Source: JADKIH01 sp043747595 (lineage in GTDB: Bacteria > Bacteroidota > Bacteroidia > AKYH767-A > 2013-40CM-41-45). From it: a DNA stretch of 26,239 nucleotides. Below, in pieces: positions 1 through 8,686 of the stretch. Numbering within the stretch: the first letter of the stretch is position 1; each line of letters begins with the position of its first letter. The stretch is taken from the NCBI GenBank assembly GCA_043747595.1, contig JAYTOX010000074.1, positions 1 through 26,239 of the forward strand. The letters run 5' to 3'. Both the position numbers and the translations under genes were made by a program. The notes beneath the pieces are model-generated. The model was not told where the DNA came from. It worked only from the letters and a program-made list of their open reading frames with translations, and ran no database searches.

Positions 1-74
1 AGAATCAAGATGTATTTCAGCAAGAATATAAAATTGAGTTACTAAAAACGGTCAACCTGTATTAGGCATTGTCA

Positions 75-110
75 TTTACTCACCAATTACCACTCACCAC
101 TCACTTAAAT
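75..110 (-). repeat. Heptad-type intergenic repeat, copy 1
   Basis: This 36-bp sequence lies just downstream of the outer-membrane protein gene and matches 1453-1488, just upstream of the same gene, at 35 of 36 positions (C at 100, T at 1478). Read on the minus strand it falls into 7-bp words such as GTGAGTG and GTAATTG, the same word type found at 22523-22620. Its function is unknown. It could be a simple-sequence expansion or a small mobile or transcript-level element. Confidence 0.75.
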
Positions 111-118
111 GGTTTAAA

Positions 119-1372
119 TTAGTTGAGCGCATAGCAGAGTAAAAAATTAAGCCTTAATACCGGCGTATCTATTCCCCAAACATTAGCCATGCCATTGGAG
201 CGCCCTGCTCTCATTTCTATTGTTACTTTTTTAATCTGTGTTCCAAAACCCAAGAGCATTCCTGCATCATTTTTTTTGGTCGAATCTATCGCCTTTCCGG
301 AAAATTTTTTAGGAATTCCATATTGAGAATAACTTGCTTCATAACTATTTACTTCGCTCAAAGCAATTCCATAAGAATAGCCAACATTCAAAAACCAATT
401 TTGTTTAGTAATTGGAAATCGATAACGAAGTAAAAGATTTAAATTCAAGTACGAATATTCTAATTTGGAAACGACAACCGCATTAGTAATTGCACTTGAT
501 CTAAAAAATGAATTCAAATAATCGGTACTTACTTTGTAGGAATTGTATAGGAGTTCTGTGCATAATGCCCACTTATTTCTATTACCTGCAAAACCAAATT
601 CCGCAAAACCGCCTCCCGAAAAATTAAATGAATTGTTATCGGTCGCTTTATCGAGGCTTTCATAATAATCCGATTTAAAATTGACAATCGTTTCTGTGGC
701 TCCGCCAATTATTCCAATTTTCACTTTTGTTTTCTCCGATTCTGACTGATAGTTTAGCGGCTGGCCAATGCATTTGTAATAATCAATAAAAATATTTTTC
801 AAACTTTTTTTACTATACTCCGACGATTTTAAAACTGTTTGAATAGACGAACAATCGATTAAATACAAAACCAATTGCCCTTGATATCTTTTATTTTCTA
901 AAAGAACACTACTCTCTTGAGGAATATATTTTTTATAAACCAATAAATCGAACGTATTATTTGTTCGAGTATAGAATTGTTCAACTCCATATTTATTTTT
1001 ATAAAAACTCAGTGATTTTTTTCCGGCAACAAGCGTTTGAAGGAAAACAGTATCTACAAAAGTTTTAAGCTCTGCTTCACCATCCAAATTATTGATGGTA
1101 CTAAAAGTAATACCCGACTTTATAATTGCACTTTCATAAATCTCATTTGCAACTCCAAATCCGTTAATATCTAAAACCGAATATGGTTTTGCATTATCGG
1201 TGTCAGACTCCTTAAACGAAATTATTCTAGGTGAATAATCCCAGTCGGTCAGATTAACAAATCCACGTACAGTATCGTTGTTCAGCTTTAGTATGTAGCC
1301 CGGCAGAAAATTATCTATACCATAACTTGAAATAGATGAAATCAAAAATGAAATCAAAAATAGTTTTTTCAT
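119..1372 (-). CDS. Outer-membrane beta-barrel protein, PorT-like
   Basis: The 417-aa product begins with a classical signal peptide (MKKLFLISFLISSISSYG, residues 1-18), so it is exported. Residues 20-60 hold the GYI...NDTVRGFV pattern often seen at the mature N-terminus of Bacteroidota outer-membrane barrel proteins. Roughly residues 215-417 alternate hydrophobic and polar residues with many aromatics, as in a membrane barrel of the porin/PorT type, and end in an aromatic-rich strand (LRLNFLLCYALN). No enzymatic motif is seen and the ligand is unknown. The gene stands alone, with near-identical 36-bp repeats on both sides and a -7-like box about 26 bp upstream of its ATG. The barrel call is fairly safe; a specific function is not supported. 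Confidence 0.7.
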   Translation of the reverse strand: MKKLFLISFLISSISSYGIDNFLPGYILKLNNDTVRGFVNLTDWDYSPRIISFKESDTDNAKPYSVLDINGFGVANEIYESAIIKSGITFSTINNLDGEAELKTFVDTVFLQTLVAGKKSLSFYKNKYGVEQFYTRTNNTFDLLVYKKYIPQESSVLLENKRYQGQLVLYLIDCSSIQTVLKSSEYSKKSLKNIFIDYYKCIGQPLNYQSESEKTKVKIGIIGGATETIVNFKSDYYESLDKATDNNSFNFSGGGFAEFGFAGNRNKWALCTELLYNSYKVSTDYLNSFFRSSAITNAVVVSKLEYSYLNLNLLLRYRFPITKQNWFLNVGYSYGIALSEVNSYEASYSQYGIPKKFSGKAIDSTKKNDAGMLLGFGTQIKKVTIEMRAGRSNGMANVWGIDTPVLRLNFLLCYALN

Positions 1373-1398
1373 AAAAAGAATATTAATTATTTATTAAT

Positions 1399-1406
1399 CA
1401 AAAATA
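1399..1406 (-). promoter_or_regulatory. Candidate -7 box for the outer-membrane protein gene
   Basis: The minus strand reads TATTTTTG, a perfect match to the Bacteroidota -7 consensus TAnnTTTG, 26 bp upstream of the ATG at 1372. No TTG is found at the usual 17-23 bp upstream; the nearest is 26 bp away. An imperfect dyad, AATCT-N8-AGATT (1417-1434), lies where the -33 region would be. Confidence 0.4.
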
Positions 1407-1452
1407 AATAATGAAATCTAATTGATCAGATTCAATTTACTTTGACCATTTT

Positions 1453-1488
1453 TTTACTCACCAATTACCACTCACCATTCACTTAAAT
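1453..1488 (-). repeat. Heptad-type intergenic repeat, copy 2
   Basis: This is the second copy of the 36-bp repeat at 75-110, in the same orientation with one mismatch. It lies between the stop of the enoyl-CoA hydratase gene and the start of the outer-membrane protein gene. A further word, ATTCTCAATTAT (1509-1520), touches the hydratase stop codon and recurs exactly at 22674-22685, just after the DUF59 gene. Confidence 0.75.
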
Positions 1489-1519
1489 TAGCAGCAAACT
1501 GACAGTGCATTCTCAATTA

Positions 1520-2299
1520 TCAAATTGATTTCCTAAACCCTGCTTTTCGTTTCGACAAAAATGCATTTACGCCTTCGGTGAAATCGGTTGTGCCGAAACA
1601 TTTACCGAACTCTTCTATCTCTTGAGCAAAACCGTCTACTCCATCTTCAAAATAGGCATCTACACAACGAATAATTCCGGCGATCGCCAGTGGTCCTTGC
1701 GCATAAATTTTTTCTAAGATCTCGTCTACTTTCGGCATCAACTGATCGGGCGTCGTAACATGATTCACCAACCCCAGCAACTTCGCCTCCTCTGCTCCTA
1801 TCATATCGGCGGTCATTAATAACTCCATCGCTTTTCCTTTACCAACCAATTGCACCAAACGTTGTGTACCGGCATAACCCGGAATCAATCCCAACTTCAC
1901 CTCCGGCTGACCAAACTTTGCATTGTCTGACGCTACTCGCAAATGACAACTCATTGCCAATTCACATCCTCCGCCCAAGGCAAAACCATTGACTGCTGCA
2001 ATAACCGGCTTCGAACAAAGTTCAATCGACTTAAAAACTACTTGTCCGTCGGCAGCTAATTTTTTCCCTTCATCAATGGTAAATTTAGAAAATTCTGAAA
2101 TGTCGGCACCGGCAACAAATGCTTTGGAACCGCTACCTGTAATGATGATTCCATAAACACTACTATCTTTTTCCGCGACCGAAACTGCATTACCAATTTC
2201 CTGAATCGTATCGTAGTTCAGTGCATTTAATTTATCAGGTCGGTTAACGGTGATGATACACGTATGATTTTTATTTTCACTGAGAATATTAGTGTACAT
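1520..2299 (-). CDS. Enoyl-CoA hydratase/isomerase (crotonase family)
   Basis: The 259-aa protein has the usual length of a bacterial enoyl-CoA hydratase, which adds water across the 2,3 double bond of enoyl-CoA thioesters in cytoplasmic beta-oxidation or related acyl-CoA routes. The CoA-binding/oxyanion segment AFVAGADISEF lies at 60-70. The crotonase signature GFALGGGCELAM (105-116) runs on to FGQPE (129-133). Both catalytic glutamates of true hydratases are present, as E113 and E133, which favours hydratase over isomerase activity. The gene starts 9 bp after the B12-binding subunit gene, so the two are probably cotranscribed and both act on acyl-CoA substrates. Chain-length specificity cannot be read from the sequence. 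Confidence 0.92.
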   Translation of the reverse strand: MYTNILSENKNHTCIITVNRPDKLNALNYDTIQEIGNAVSVAEKDSSVYGIIITGSGSKAFVAGADISEFSKFTIDEGKKLAADGQVVFKSIELCSKPVIAAVNGFALGGGCELAMSCHLRVASDNAKFGQPEVKLGLIPGYAGTQRLVQLVGKGKAMELLMTADMIGAEEAKLLGLVNHVTTPDQLMPKVDEILEKIYAQGPLAIAGIIRCVDAYFEDGVDGFAQEIEEFGKCFGTTDFTEGVNAFLSKRKAGFRKSI

Positions 2300-2308
2300 G
2301 GTTTTCGA

Positions 2309-2725
2309 TTAAATATGAATGTCTTTTCTTTTATGCTCAACTTCTGCATGAATGTAACTGATGATTTCTTTTGTATCGGTTCCGGGAGCAAATAATTTTC
2401 CGCAACCCATATCAACCAACTTCTTCATATCGTCGGTCGGAATAATTCCTCCGCCGGTAAGAAGCACGTTGTCTAATTTTTTATCTTTCATCAACTGAAT
2501 AATTTTTGGGAAAACAGTCATGTGAGCGCCTGAAAGAATGCTCACACCAATTACGTCTACGTCTTCCTGCAAAGCTGCATTCACTACCATCTCCGGAGTT
2601 TGTCGCAAGCCGGTGTAAATAACTTCCATTCCGGCATCGCGAAGAAAAGAGGCAATGACTTTCGCTCCACGGTCATGACCATCAAGTCCGACTTTAGCAA
2701 TTAAAACACGTATAGGACGATTCAT
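2309..2725 (-). CDS. Stand-alone cobalamin-binding subunit of an acyl-CoA mutase
   Basis: The 138-aa protein is only the B12-binding Rossmann-like domain that normally forms the C-terminus of methylmalonyl-CoA mutase. The cobalamin motif DxHxxG is present as D15-G-H17-D-R-G20, with H17 the expected lower cobalt ligand, followed by SxL (S62-I-L64) and the GGG turn (91-93). Such separate small subunits pair with a catalytic TIM-barrel subunit encoded elsewhere, giving methylmalonyl-, isobutyryl- or related CoA mutases; no large subunit is in the window. It leads a two-gene operon with the enoyl-CoA hydratase. Family assignment is strong, but the exact mutase is undetermined. Confidence 0.88.
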   Translation of the reverse strand: MNRPIRVLIAKVGLDGHDRGAKVIASFLRDAGMEVIYTGLRQTPEMVVNAALQEDVDVIGVSILSGAHMTVFPKIIQLMKDKKLDNVLLTGGGIIPTDDMKKLVDMGCGKLFAPGTDTKEIISYIHAEVEHKRKDIHI

Positions 2726-2808
2726 TCGTTTATGATTTTAATTTTGAATGAGCTTTTATCGAAAAACAATTAGATCACTTTTCAAATTAAGCACTCAATC
2801 TTTACTTG

Positions 2809-2816
2809 CAAATATA
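2809..2816 (-). promoter_or_regulatory. Candidate -7 box for the mutase-subunit/hydratase operon
   Basis: The minus strand reads TATATTTG, a perfect TAnnTTTG match, in the gap between the kinase gene and the B12-subunit gene. It predicts a start near 2802 and a 5' leader of about 75 nt. There is no clear -33 TTG; a TGG lies about 22 bp upstream. It suggests the two acyl-CoA genes are transcribed separately from the kinase. Confidence 0.45.
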
Positions 2817-2848
2817 CGATTGCCAACATAGGAAAAAACCATTGTTTT

Positions 2849-5800
2849 TTATCCGGCAGTTGGTAGTGAAACAACAAACGAACTCCCTTTTCCATCTTCC
2901 GAAATAAACGTAATCGTGCCGCCCGATTGATCAATCAGGTCTTTCGCCATTGCCAATCCCAATCCCATTCCACTCGATTTAGTAGTGAAATTAGGCACAA
3001 AAATCAATGCTTTTTTATTATCAGGAATTCCAATACCATTATCAGAAATAGTAATTTGAACATCATTACCTACTTTTTTAGTATCAATTGCTATTTCACC
3101 TTTACGATCGTCAGGAATAGCTTGCAGCGCATTTTTAAGGATGTTAGAGAAAATACGATTCAAATAATCTTTATCGGCCAGCACTATTTCGCCGCTACCG
3201 GTTACATTAATTACTAGCTCAGGAATTTCGCGATATAGATCTACTAATGGCAGCAACACATGGTCTGAATTAATAAGCGAAGGACTGGCTTGCGGCATTT
3301 TTGCGAAATCGGAAAAAGCTGTTGCAATATTCGAAAGTGTATCGATCTGTTGAATGAGCGTATCGGAAATCCTATTTACAAATTCACGATCTTTTTCGTT
3401 TTGATGTTGTAACGTTCGTTGAAGATGTTGCACCGAAAGTTTCATTGGTGTCAACGGATTTTTAATTTCATGCGCCACCTGTTTTGCCATTTCACGCCAT
3501 GCCATTTCACGTTCGCTCTTTGCTAATTTATCGGCGCTGATTGCCAATTCTTCCAACATTCGATTGTATTCGTGCACCAATTCTCCAATCTCATCTTTTC
3601 GAGCATAAGCGATTTTTTCGTTGATAGACCCTAGCCTAACATTCGACATTTTCTCTTGAATGAGTAAAAGTGGTTTGGTGATACGTGAAGATATTATCAC
3701 TGTTACCAAAACAGCAATAGCCAGTAAGAAAACATATATGTTGAGTAAGGCCGATAAAAATCCGGTGACTTCTCTATTCAGTTCATTTTGTTTTTCAAAA
3801 TAAGGCAAACACAAGTAAGCCTTTACAAGTCCGTTATGATCGGTAACAGGAGCATAAGCAGAAATGTAATTAAGGTTTCCTGCATTTTCAGGATGAATAT
3901 ATTGAGTAAGTTGATTCTGTTTGATCTCAAAAAAAGCTTCCGGGTTCATTCGTCGGCTAATAATATTTTGATCGTAGATTTTCGGTTGCGAAGAAAATAA
4001 AAGTTCGCCGCCGGCATCAAAAAGATTGAAGTCGATATTCGTACTGTTCACAATACGACTCAACAAATCATTCAGTCCATCGTTATTATTAGCATTCAAC
4101 ACCGGAACAGCTTGTTCGGTAATTAGAAACCACAACGCATTTACCTGATCGGAAATACTTTTTCGTTCGTCGTTTTGATATTTTTTATCGATATAAATTA
4201 CAGTTCCTGTTCCCACCAAAATAAAACTCAGCACCACCACCATCACCACCGAAACTTGAATTCGTCGAGTAAGATTCCAAGAAAAATTTTGGTCGGAGAA
4301 AAGTATAAATGAAAGTATAAAAATGATAAAAGAACAAATACCAATGAATCCAAACATCCAAGAAAAAAGTGTGAGCAACGTAAAGATAGTTTCTTTGGGT
4401 TTACTTACAATAATAGTGGAGTTAGCATTCAGCTTATAAACTAGATGTGTATACTCATGTGAATCGACAAACGTAAACTCGTCGATCGAATTAACAAAAT
4501 CTTTATCACTGAGAGAATATGTAAAACTTCCGTATTCATAAATAAGCGAATTGCCACTATATCGAGCTATAGAATATTCGGCTGGAAGAATATTCTCGCC
4601 CGAATTTCCACTAATAAATAATTCGGGAAATCCTTCTTTGGTTTGGAGAAAGCGCGCCGTTAATAAAATGGCAACTGTACTAGATGATTTATCTATTCTA
4701 TTGGGGCGCACAAATGAAATGTATGTGTACGTTCCATTGTCGTTATTCAGGAAATACAAATCTTTTCCGGAAGTATACTTTCCTTTTACAGCAAGTTTCC
4801 TCAGGTAATCGAGCGAAGGAATATCTTTCCTTAAAACAGAATCGTTATCAGAGTAAGAATAGATTTCACTTTCAAAGCGAGCGAGATAACCGTTTAAATA
4901 TTTTTGTGAAATGTAATTGGCAATATCGATATTCTTATTTGTAAGCTTTACGATATCAGTATCACTTTCCAATTTTTTTCTTACTTCATCGATCAGATAT
5001 TCAGCCACATGATCTTGTCGGGCGCTAATTTTTTGTGCTAATAATTTTCTGTCTTCGTGTTCTTTGAATTTGTTTAATTCATTTAAGTTGACGGAAGCAT
5101 AAACAGAACAAATGGCAATTGCGATCCAAGCTTGACCGGTATAAATTTTATGACCGCTAAAATATTTAATTAGTGATGCTGCAAAAAACAAGAAAGTAAT
5201 AATCAGAATTGCTATTCCAACAAACGCCCAAATACTGAATCGGCTCATTTCAAGAGGCGAATTTACATCGAATGAAATTTGCGAATTGATAATTATTCCT
5301 GTAATGAGCAAATGAAAAACATAGCCGATAATAATTAAACCAGCTACTAAAATTGTTTTTAAAAAAAGTGATGGGTTTCCTTTTACAACAACATCATATA
5401 AATTGATGGCGACAAGTAAAAAGAAGAGTGAATTGATTAATAGATCGCCGAGCGAGTTAAAATAAAAAGAAGATGCATACAGCTGCGGATTAAAAATTGG
5501 CAGTTTATAAAGTTCGTCGGGAATTTTATAAATAAGAAGCAAAGTTCTAAGCGCTAACGTCAAACTCAATAAAAATACAGCGTAGCGAATTGGTTTTTTA
5601 AAAGTATTTCTAATAATTAAATGAAATGCAACTACCGATAAGAAGAGTGCCAACATATATAAAATTTGCAACAACTTGCTATCTTGATCGAGATAAGAAT
5701 CGTTTGTTAATTGAAAAGCAGGTTCACCATTCGGCAAATGAAAAACAAACCCTTTTCCTTTTGCAACAGAAATCGATGCAGGTAAGTTAAGTGCCGAATT

Positions 5801-6274
5801 AAAATCGTTGATCAGATATTTATTTTGATAATCGTAATTATGTCGCAATAAAATTAATCCGGCATATTTCAATTTTCCTTTCTGATCAGAAAAAGTTTGG
5901 AAGTCGCCATTTGGCAGAGAAAGAATTTTTCCGGTTTCATTAGAGAAAATTTTATTCCCTGAAACAACCGGTTCGTTGTCGGACCAATAAATTAATTTAT
6001 TATTTCTAGAAATATAAAAGCTAAAACCAAGATCTTTGAACCCGCTGTGTAAAAAGAAATTATGGTATTGGTCTTCTGTTTGAAGTTTCTTTAACTCCTC
6101 CAAAGCAGCGATCATTTGAGAGTTTAGGTCAACTAATTTTTTTTCGCTTTTAGAAATTGCTTCAGAGGCATCAGATAAAAAACGATGTTGTAAAAATTCA
6201 GCTGATGCTGCTAAAAACAGAGCGACAATTAGAAGGATGAATCCGTTGCGAAAAGGTTTCTGAGATATCATCAT
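2849..6274 (-). CDS. Large multi-sensor membrane histidine kinase, NtrY-like
   Basis: At 1141 aa this is much longer than typical sensor kinases. Order seen: TM helix 11-27; extracytoplasmic region 28-200; about six helices between 201 and 392; a second extracytoplasmic region to about 631; TM 632-658 and 673-695; a third sensor region 696-841; TM 842-863; HAMP 864-916; HisKA with AHEIKNPLTPMKLSVQHL (934-951; phosphoacceptor H935); HATPase with N1048 (NILKNALQAI), ISDNGIGIP (1076-1084) and GMGLGLAMAK (1102-1111). The HEIKNPLTPMKLS form is characteristic of NtrY-type kinases. No response regulator is adjacent. The start overlaps the purN stop (ATGATGA), implying translational coupling; a second ATG follows at codon 2. 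The signal sensed is unknown. Confidence 0.92.
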   Translation of the reverse strand: MMISQKPFRNGFILLIVALFLAASAEFLQHRFLSDASEAISKSEKKLVDLNSQMIAALEELKKLQTEDQYHNFFLHSGFKDLGFSFYISRNNKLIYWSDNEPVVSGNKIFSNETGKILSLPNGDFQTFSDQKGKLKYAGLILLRHNYDYQNKYLINDFNSALNLPASISVAKGKGFVFHLPNGEPAFQLTNDSYLDQDSKLLQILYMLALFLSVVAFHLIIRNTFKKPIRYAVFLLSLTLALRTLLLIYKIPDELYKLPIFNPQLYASSFYFNSLGDLLINSLFFLLVAINLYDVVVKGNPSLFLKTILVAGLIIIGYVFHLLITGIIINSQISFDVNSPLEMSRFSIWAFVGIAILIITFLFFAASLIKYFSGHKIYTGQAWIAIAICSVYASVNLNELNKFKEHEDRKLLAQKISARQDHVAEYLIDEVRKKLESDTDIVKLTNKNIDIANYISQKYLNGYLARFESEIYSYSDNDSVLRKDIPSLDYLRKLAVKGKYTSGKDLYFLNNDNGTYTYISFVRPNRIDKSSSTVAILLTARFLQTKEGFPELFISGNSGENILPAEYSIARYSGNSLIYEYGSFTYSLSDKDFVNSIDEFTFVDSHEYTHLVYKLNANSTIIVSKPKETIFTLLTLFSWMFGFIGICSFIIFILSFILFSDQNFSWNLTRRIQVSVVMVVVLSFILVGTGTVIYIDKKYQNDERKSISDQVNALWFLITEQAVPVLNANNNDGLNDLLSRIVNSTNIDFNLFDAGGELLFSSQPKIYDQNIISRRMNPEAFFEIKQNQLTQYIHPENAGNLNYISAYAPVTDHNGLVKAYLCLPYFEKQNELNREVTGFLSALLNIYVFLLAIAVLVTVIISSRITKPLLLIQEKMSNVRLGSINEKIAYARKDEIGELVHEYNRMLEELAISADKLAKSEREMAWREMAKQVAHEIKNPLTPMKLSVQHLQRTLQHQNEKDREFVNRISDTLIQQIDTLSNIATAFSDFAKMPQASPSLINSDHVLLPLVDLYREIPELVINVTGSGEIVLADKDYLNRIFSNILKNALQAIPDDRKGEIAIDTKKVGNDVQITISDNGIGIPDNKKALIFVPNFTTKSSGMGLGLAMAKDLIDQSGGTITFISEDGKGSSFVVSLPTAG

Positions 6275-6852
6275 CGGCCGGCAAGGGGAGATAAAATTGT
6301 TTTTTCAATTACCACCGGGAAATAGGAATATTCTAGTTGGTGGATTTTGTTTGCCAAGTCAAGAGCAGAATCATTTTTATCGACATAACATGCCGCTTGA
6401 AAAATAATTTCCCCTTCATCAAATTTTTCGTTGACGTGATGAATAGTGATGCCGCTTATTAGACTTTTAGCTGTGATTACCTGTTCGTGAACATTCATGC
6501 CATAAAAACCCTTCCCTCCATGTAAGGGAAGCAAAGCGGGATGAATATTTAAAATCTTTCCGGGAAAAGCGTGAATGATCTTTTGGGGAACCAATAATAG
6601 GAAACCGGCCAAAACGATATAATTGATCTGATGGTTTTGAAGGAGATTCAACACTATTGAACCATCAGAAAAATCTTTTTTTGAAACAACTTCACAGGGA
6701 ATTCCAAGGCGAACAGCTCTTTCGATAACCCCTGCATTTTGATTATTTGTGACGATTAATGAAACATGAATTCCCTTATTGTCGAGAAAATAATTCGCAA
6801 TATTCTCCGCATTTGAGCCGGAACCGGAAGCAAAAATAGCAAGCTTAACCAT
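6271..6852 (-). CDS. purN: Phosphoribosylglycinamide formyltransferase (GART)
   Basis: PurN transfers a formyl group from 10-formyl-tetrahydrofolate to glycinamide ribonucleotide, the third step of purine synthesis, in the cytoplasm. The 193-aa length is normal. The phosphate-binding ASGSGSNAENI lies at 8-18. The catalytic triad N-H-D is visible as N102 and H104 in LNIHPALLP, and D145 in FDEGEII; LISGITIHHV (131-140) is the usual strand before the Asp loop. Its stop overlaps the start of the kinase gene by four bases. It is divergent from the DUF47 gene, and a TACATTTG box ends 8 bp before its ATG, so the leader is very short or absent. Confidence 0.95.
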   Translation of the reverse strand: MVKLAIFASGSGSNAENIANYFLDNKGIHVSLIVTNNQNAGVIERAVRLGIPCEVVSKKDFSDGSIVLNLLQNHQINYIVLAGFLLLVPQKIIHAFPGKILNIHPALLPLHGGKGFYGMNVHEQVITAKSLISGITIHHVNEKFDEGEIIFQAACYVDKNDSALDLANKIHQLEYSYFPVVIEKTILSPLAGR

Positions 6853-6860
6853 AGGAGGAA

Positions 6861-6868
6861 CAAATGTA
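6861..6868 (-). promoter_or_regulatory. Candidate -7 box of purN, nearly abutting the start codon
   Basis: The minus strand reads TACATTTG, a perfect TAnnTTTG match, followed by 8 bases and then the purN ATG. No -33 TTG is found at 17-23 bp. If used, transcription would begin at or a few bases before the start codon. The bases before ATG are TCCTCCT, the complement of a Shine-Dalgarno sequence, not one that would bind 16S rRNA. Confidence 0.4.
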
Positions 6869-7020
6869 CATTTATCTAAATAAGATTATTTTTAAATTCT
6901 AAAAAATCTGAACTATTATTTTCATTACTTTGGCAACATGTCTAATACAATCAGCACATAATTAATAAGCTGAAACAGAACATATAAAAAATAACTTTTA
7001 AACTACTAAGCAAACCGGCT

Positions 7021-7668
7021 ATGTCGCTAAATCCCATCCTACAGTATTTCGTACCAAAAGATCGTAAATTCTACCCTTTGTTTGAGCAAGCATCTGCAAA
7101 TTTAGTAGCCGTTTCTAAAGTTCTCGTTGAAGCTCTTACTACATCTTCATTGGAAAAAAGACTTACGTTTATTCGTGAAATAGAAAAACTGGAGCATGTA
7201 GGTGATGATATTACACACACTATTTTTTCAGAAGTAAGTACAACTTTTATTACACCATTCGACCGAGAAGACATTCAACGTTTAGCATCGGCGATGGACG
7301 ATATTATCGACTACATTCATGGCTCTGCAAAGCGGATAGAGCTTTACAAAGTAGAGACGATTCATCCTTCTATGATCAAATTAGCTGAGCTCATTTTGCA
7401 ATCGGCAGAGGAGATTAACAAAGCTATTTGCGGCTTACGGAATATGAAGAATCTTATCAAGATAAAAGAGTCGTTGGTGAGAGTAAACAGTTTAGAAAAT
7501 CATGCCGACGATATTTTTGATAATGCGGTTGCTCGTTTATTTGAAGACGAAAAAGACGCAATACAGATCATTAAGATTAAAGAAGTGTTGTCGGCCTTAG
7601 AAACAGCAACAGATAAATGTGAAGACGTAGCCAATGTAATTGAATCGGTAATCGTAAAACAAGCTTAA
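7021..7668 (+). CDS. DUF47/PhoU-like protein, partner of phosphate transporter
   Basis: The 215-aa protein is all-helical and belongs to the DUF47 (PhoU_div) family, whose members occur next to PiT phosphate transporters and resemble PhoU. Acidic helix motifs of the family are seen: EIEKLEHVGDDI (53-64, with E55, E58, D62) and FDREDIQRLASAMDDIIDYI (80-99), which in PhoU-like proteins bind metal. It ends 25 bp before the PiT gene, so the two very likely form an operon in which this protein modulates phosphate uptake from the cytoplasmic side; that role is inferred from family and context. A TTACTTTG sequence (6925-6932) upstream is a weak promoter candidate with a leader of about 85 nt. Confidence 0.88.
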   Translation: MSLNPILQYFVPKDRKFYPLFEQASANLVAVSKVLVEALTTSSLEKRLTFIREIEKLEHVGDDITHTIFSEVSTTFITPFDREDIQRLASAMDDIIDYIHGSAKRIELYKVETIHPSMIKLAELILQSAEEINKAICGLRNMKNLIKIKESLVRVNSLENHADDIFDNAVARLFEDEKDAIQIIKIKEVLSALETATDKCEDVANVIESVIVKQA

Positions 7669-7693
7669 TAATTAAAATTTATTTCATTCTATT

Positions 7694-8686
7694 ATGACTA
7701 CATTTTTAATTGTAATTATTGTCTTAGCATTAATCTTCGACTTTATAAATGGGTTTCACGATGCGGCCAATTCAATTGCAACCGTAGTTTCAACAAAAGT
7801 GCTTTCGCCATTGAGTGCTGTACTTTGGGCAGCTTTGTTCAACTTCCTTGCTTATTGGATGTTTGAGTTGAAAGTAGCCGACACCGTTGCAAAAACCATA
7901 AAACCCGAATTCATTACCTTATGGGTAGTTTTTTCAGGATTGATAGCAGCCATCATTTGGAACCTACTTACGTGGTGGTGGGGAATACCATCGAGCTCAT
8001 CGCATACATTGATTGGAAGTTTTGCCGGAGCGGGAATAGCAAATGCCGGACAATTACATGCCGTTCAACTAGATAAAGTAATGCCAACGATTTACTTTAT
8101 TGTGTTGGCGCCGGTTATTGGAATGCTTATGTCGTATATTATATCCGTCATTACCATCAATATCGTAAAGAATATGAATCCCTCGAAAGTAGATCGAGTT
8201 TTTCGCCGGCTTCAGTTAGTTTCATCGGCAGCTTATAGTTTAGGCCATGGAGGCAATGATGCACAAAAAGTAATGGGAATTATTGCAGCGGCCATGGTAA
8301 CAACCGGAGCTATTACACAAACCAAAGAATTGCCAGAATGGGTACCGTTTGCATGTTACACTGCTATTGCTTGTGGAACAATGATTGGGGGATGGAAAAT
8401 TGTAAAAACGATGGGGCAGCGAGTAACCAAACTTACTCCTTTTGAAGGCTTTAGTGCAGAAACAGCCGGAGCAATCACACTTTTTGGAACACAGCATTTC
8501 AAGATTCCGGTAAGTACGACACATACTATTACAGGTGCAATTATTGGAGTAGGTGTTACAAAAAGAGTAAGCGCCGTACGGTGGGGAGTTACGATCGAAC
8601 TTATTTGGGCTTGGATCCTCACCATTCCGATTTCGGCACTTATGGCAGCATTGATATTTAATCTTATACAATGGTTTTTACCATAA
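7694..8686 (+). CDS. pit: Inorganic phosphate transporter, PiT family
   Basis: This 330-aa polytopic inner-membrane protein imports phosphate, in known PiT proteins as a metal-phosphate complex driven by protons or sodium. The two inverted PiT signatures are present: FINGFHDAANSIATVVSTK (17-35) and YSLGHGGNDAQKVMGI (181-196). Each half has a Ser/Thr-rich re-entrant segment, IPSSSSHTLIGS (98-109) and IPVSTTHTITGA (271-282). Around ten hydrophobic segments cover the chain. It follows the DUF47 gene by 25 bp. The length matches short bacterial PiT proteins that lack a long central loop. Confidence 0.95.
   Translation: MTTFLIVIIVLALIFDFINGFHDAANSIATVVSTKVLSPLSAVLWAALFNFLAYWMFELKVADTVAKTIKPEFITLWVVFSGLIAAIIWNLLTWWWGIPSSSSHTLIGSFAGAGIANAGQLHAVQLDKVMPTIYFIVLAPVIGMLMSYIISVITINIVKNMNPSKVDRVFRRLQLVSSAAYSLGHGGNDAQKVMGIIAAAMVTTGAITQTKELPEWVPFACYTAIACGTMIGGWKIVKTMGQRVTKLTPFEGFSAETAGAITLFGTQHFKIPVSTTHTITGAIIGVGVTKRVSAVRWGVTIELIWAWILTIPISALMAALIFNLIQWFLP

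Noticed and set aside
3..65. Open frame at the left edge encoding about 20 residues (NQDVFQQEYKIELLKTVNLY) ending in TAG at 63-65, a possible C-terminus of a plus-strand gene.
   Set aside because: Plausible amino-acid content, but 60 bases without a stop is not significant and no family can be recognised. A second frame is also open for 14 codons.
1330..1372. Direct repeat ATGAAATCAAAA in the signal-peptide region of the outer-membrane protein gene.
   Set aside because: It encodes the repeated hydrophobic residues FLISFLIS and is adequately explained as signal-peptide coding sequence.
2927..4944. Plus-strand frames of 70-96 codons within the kinase gene.
   Set aside because: All lie opposite a clearly coding kinase and show no recognisable domain.
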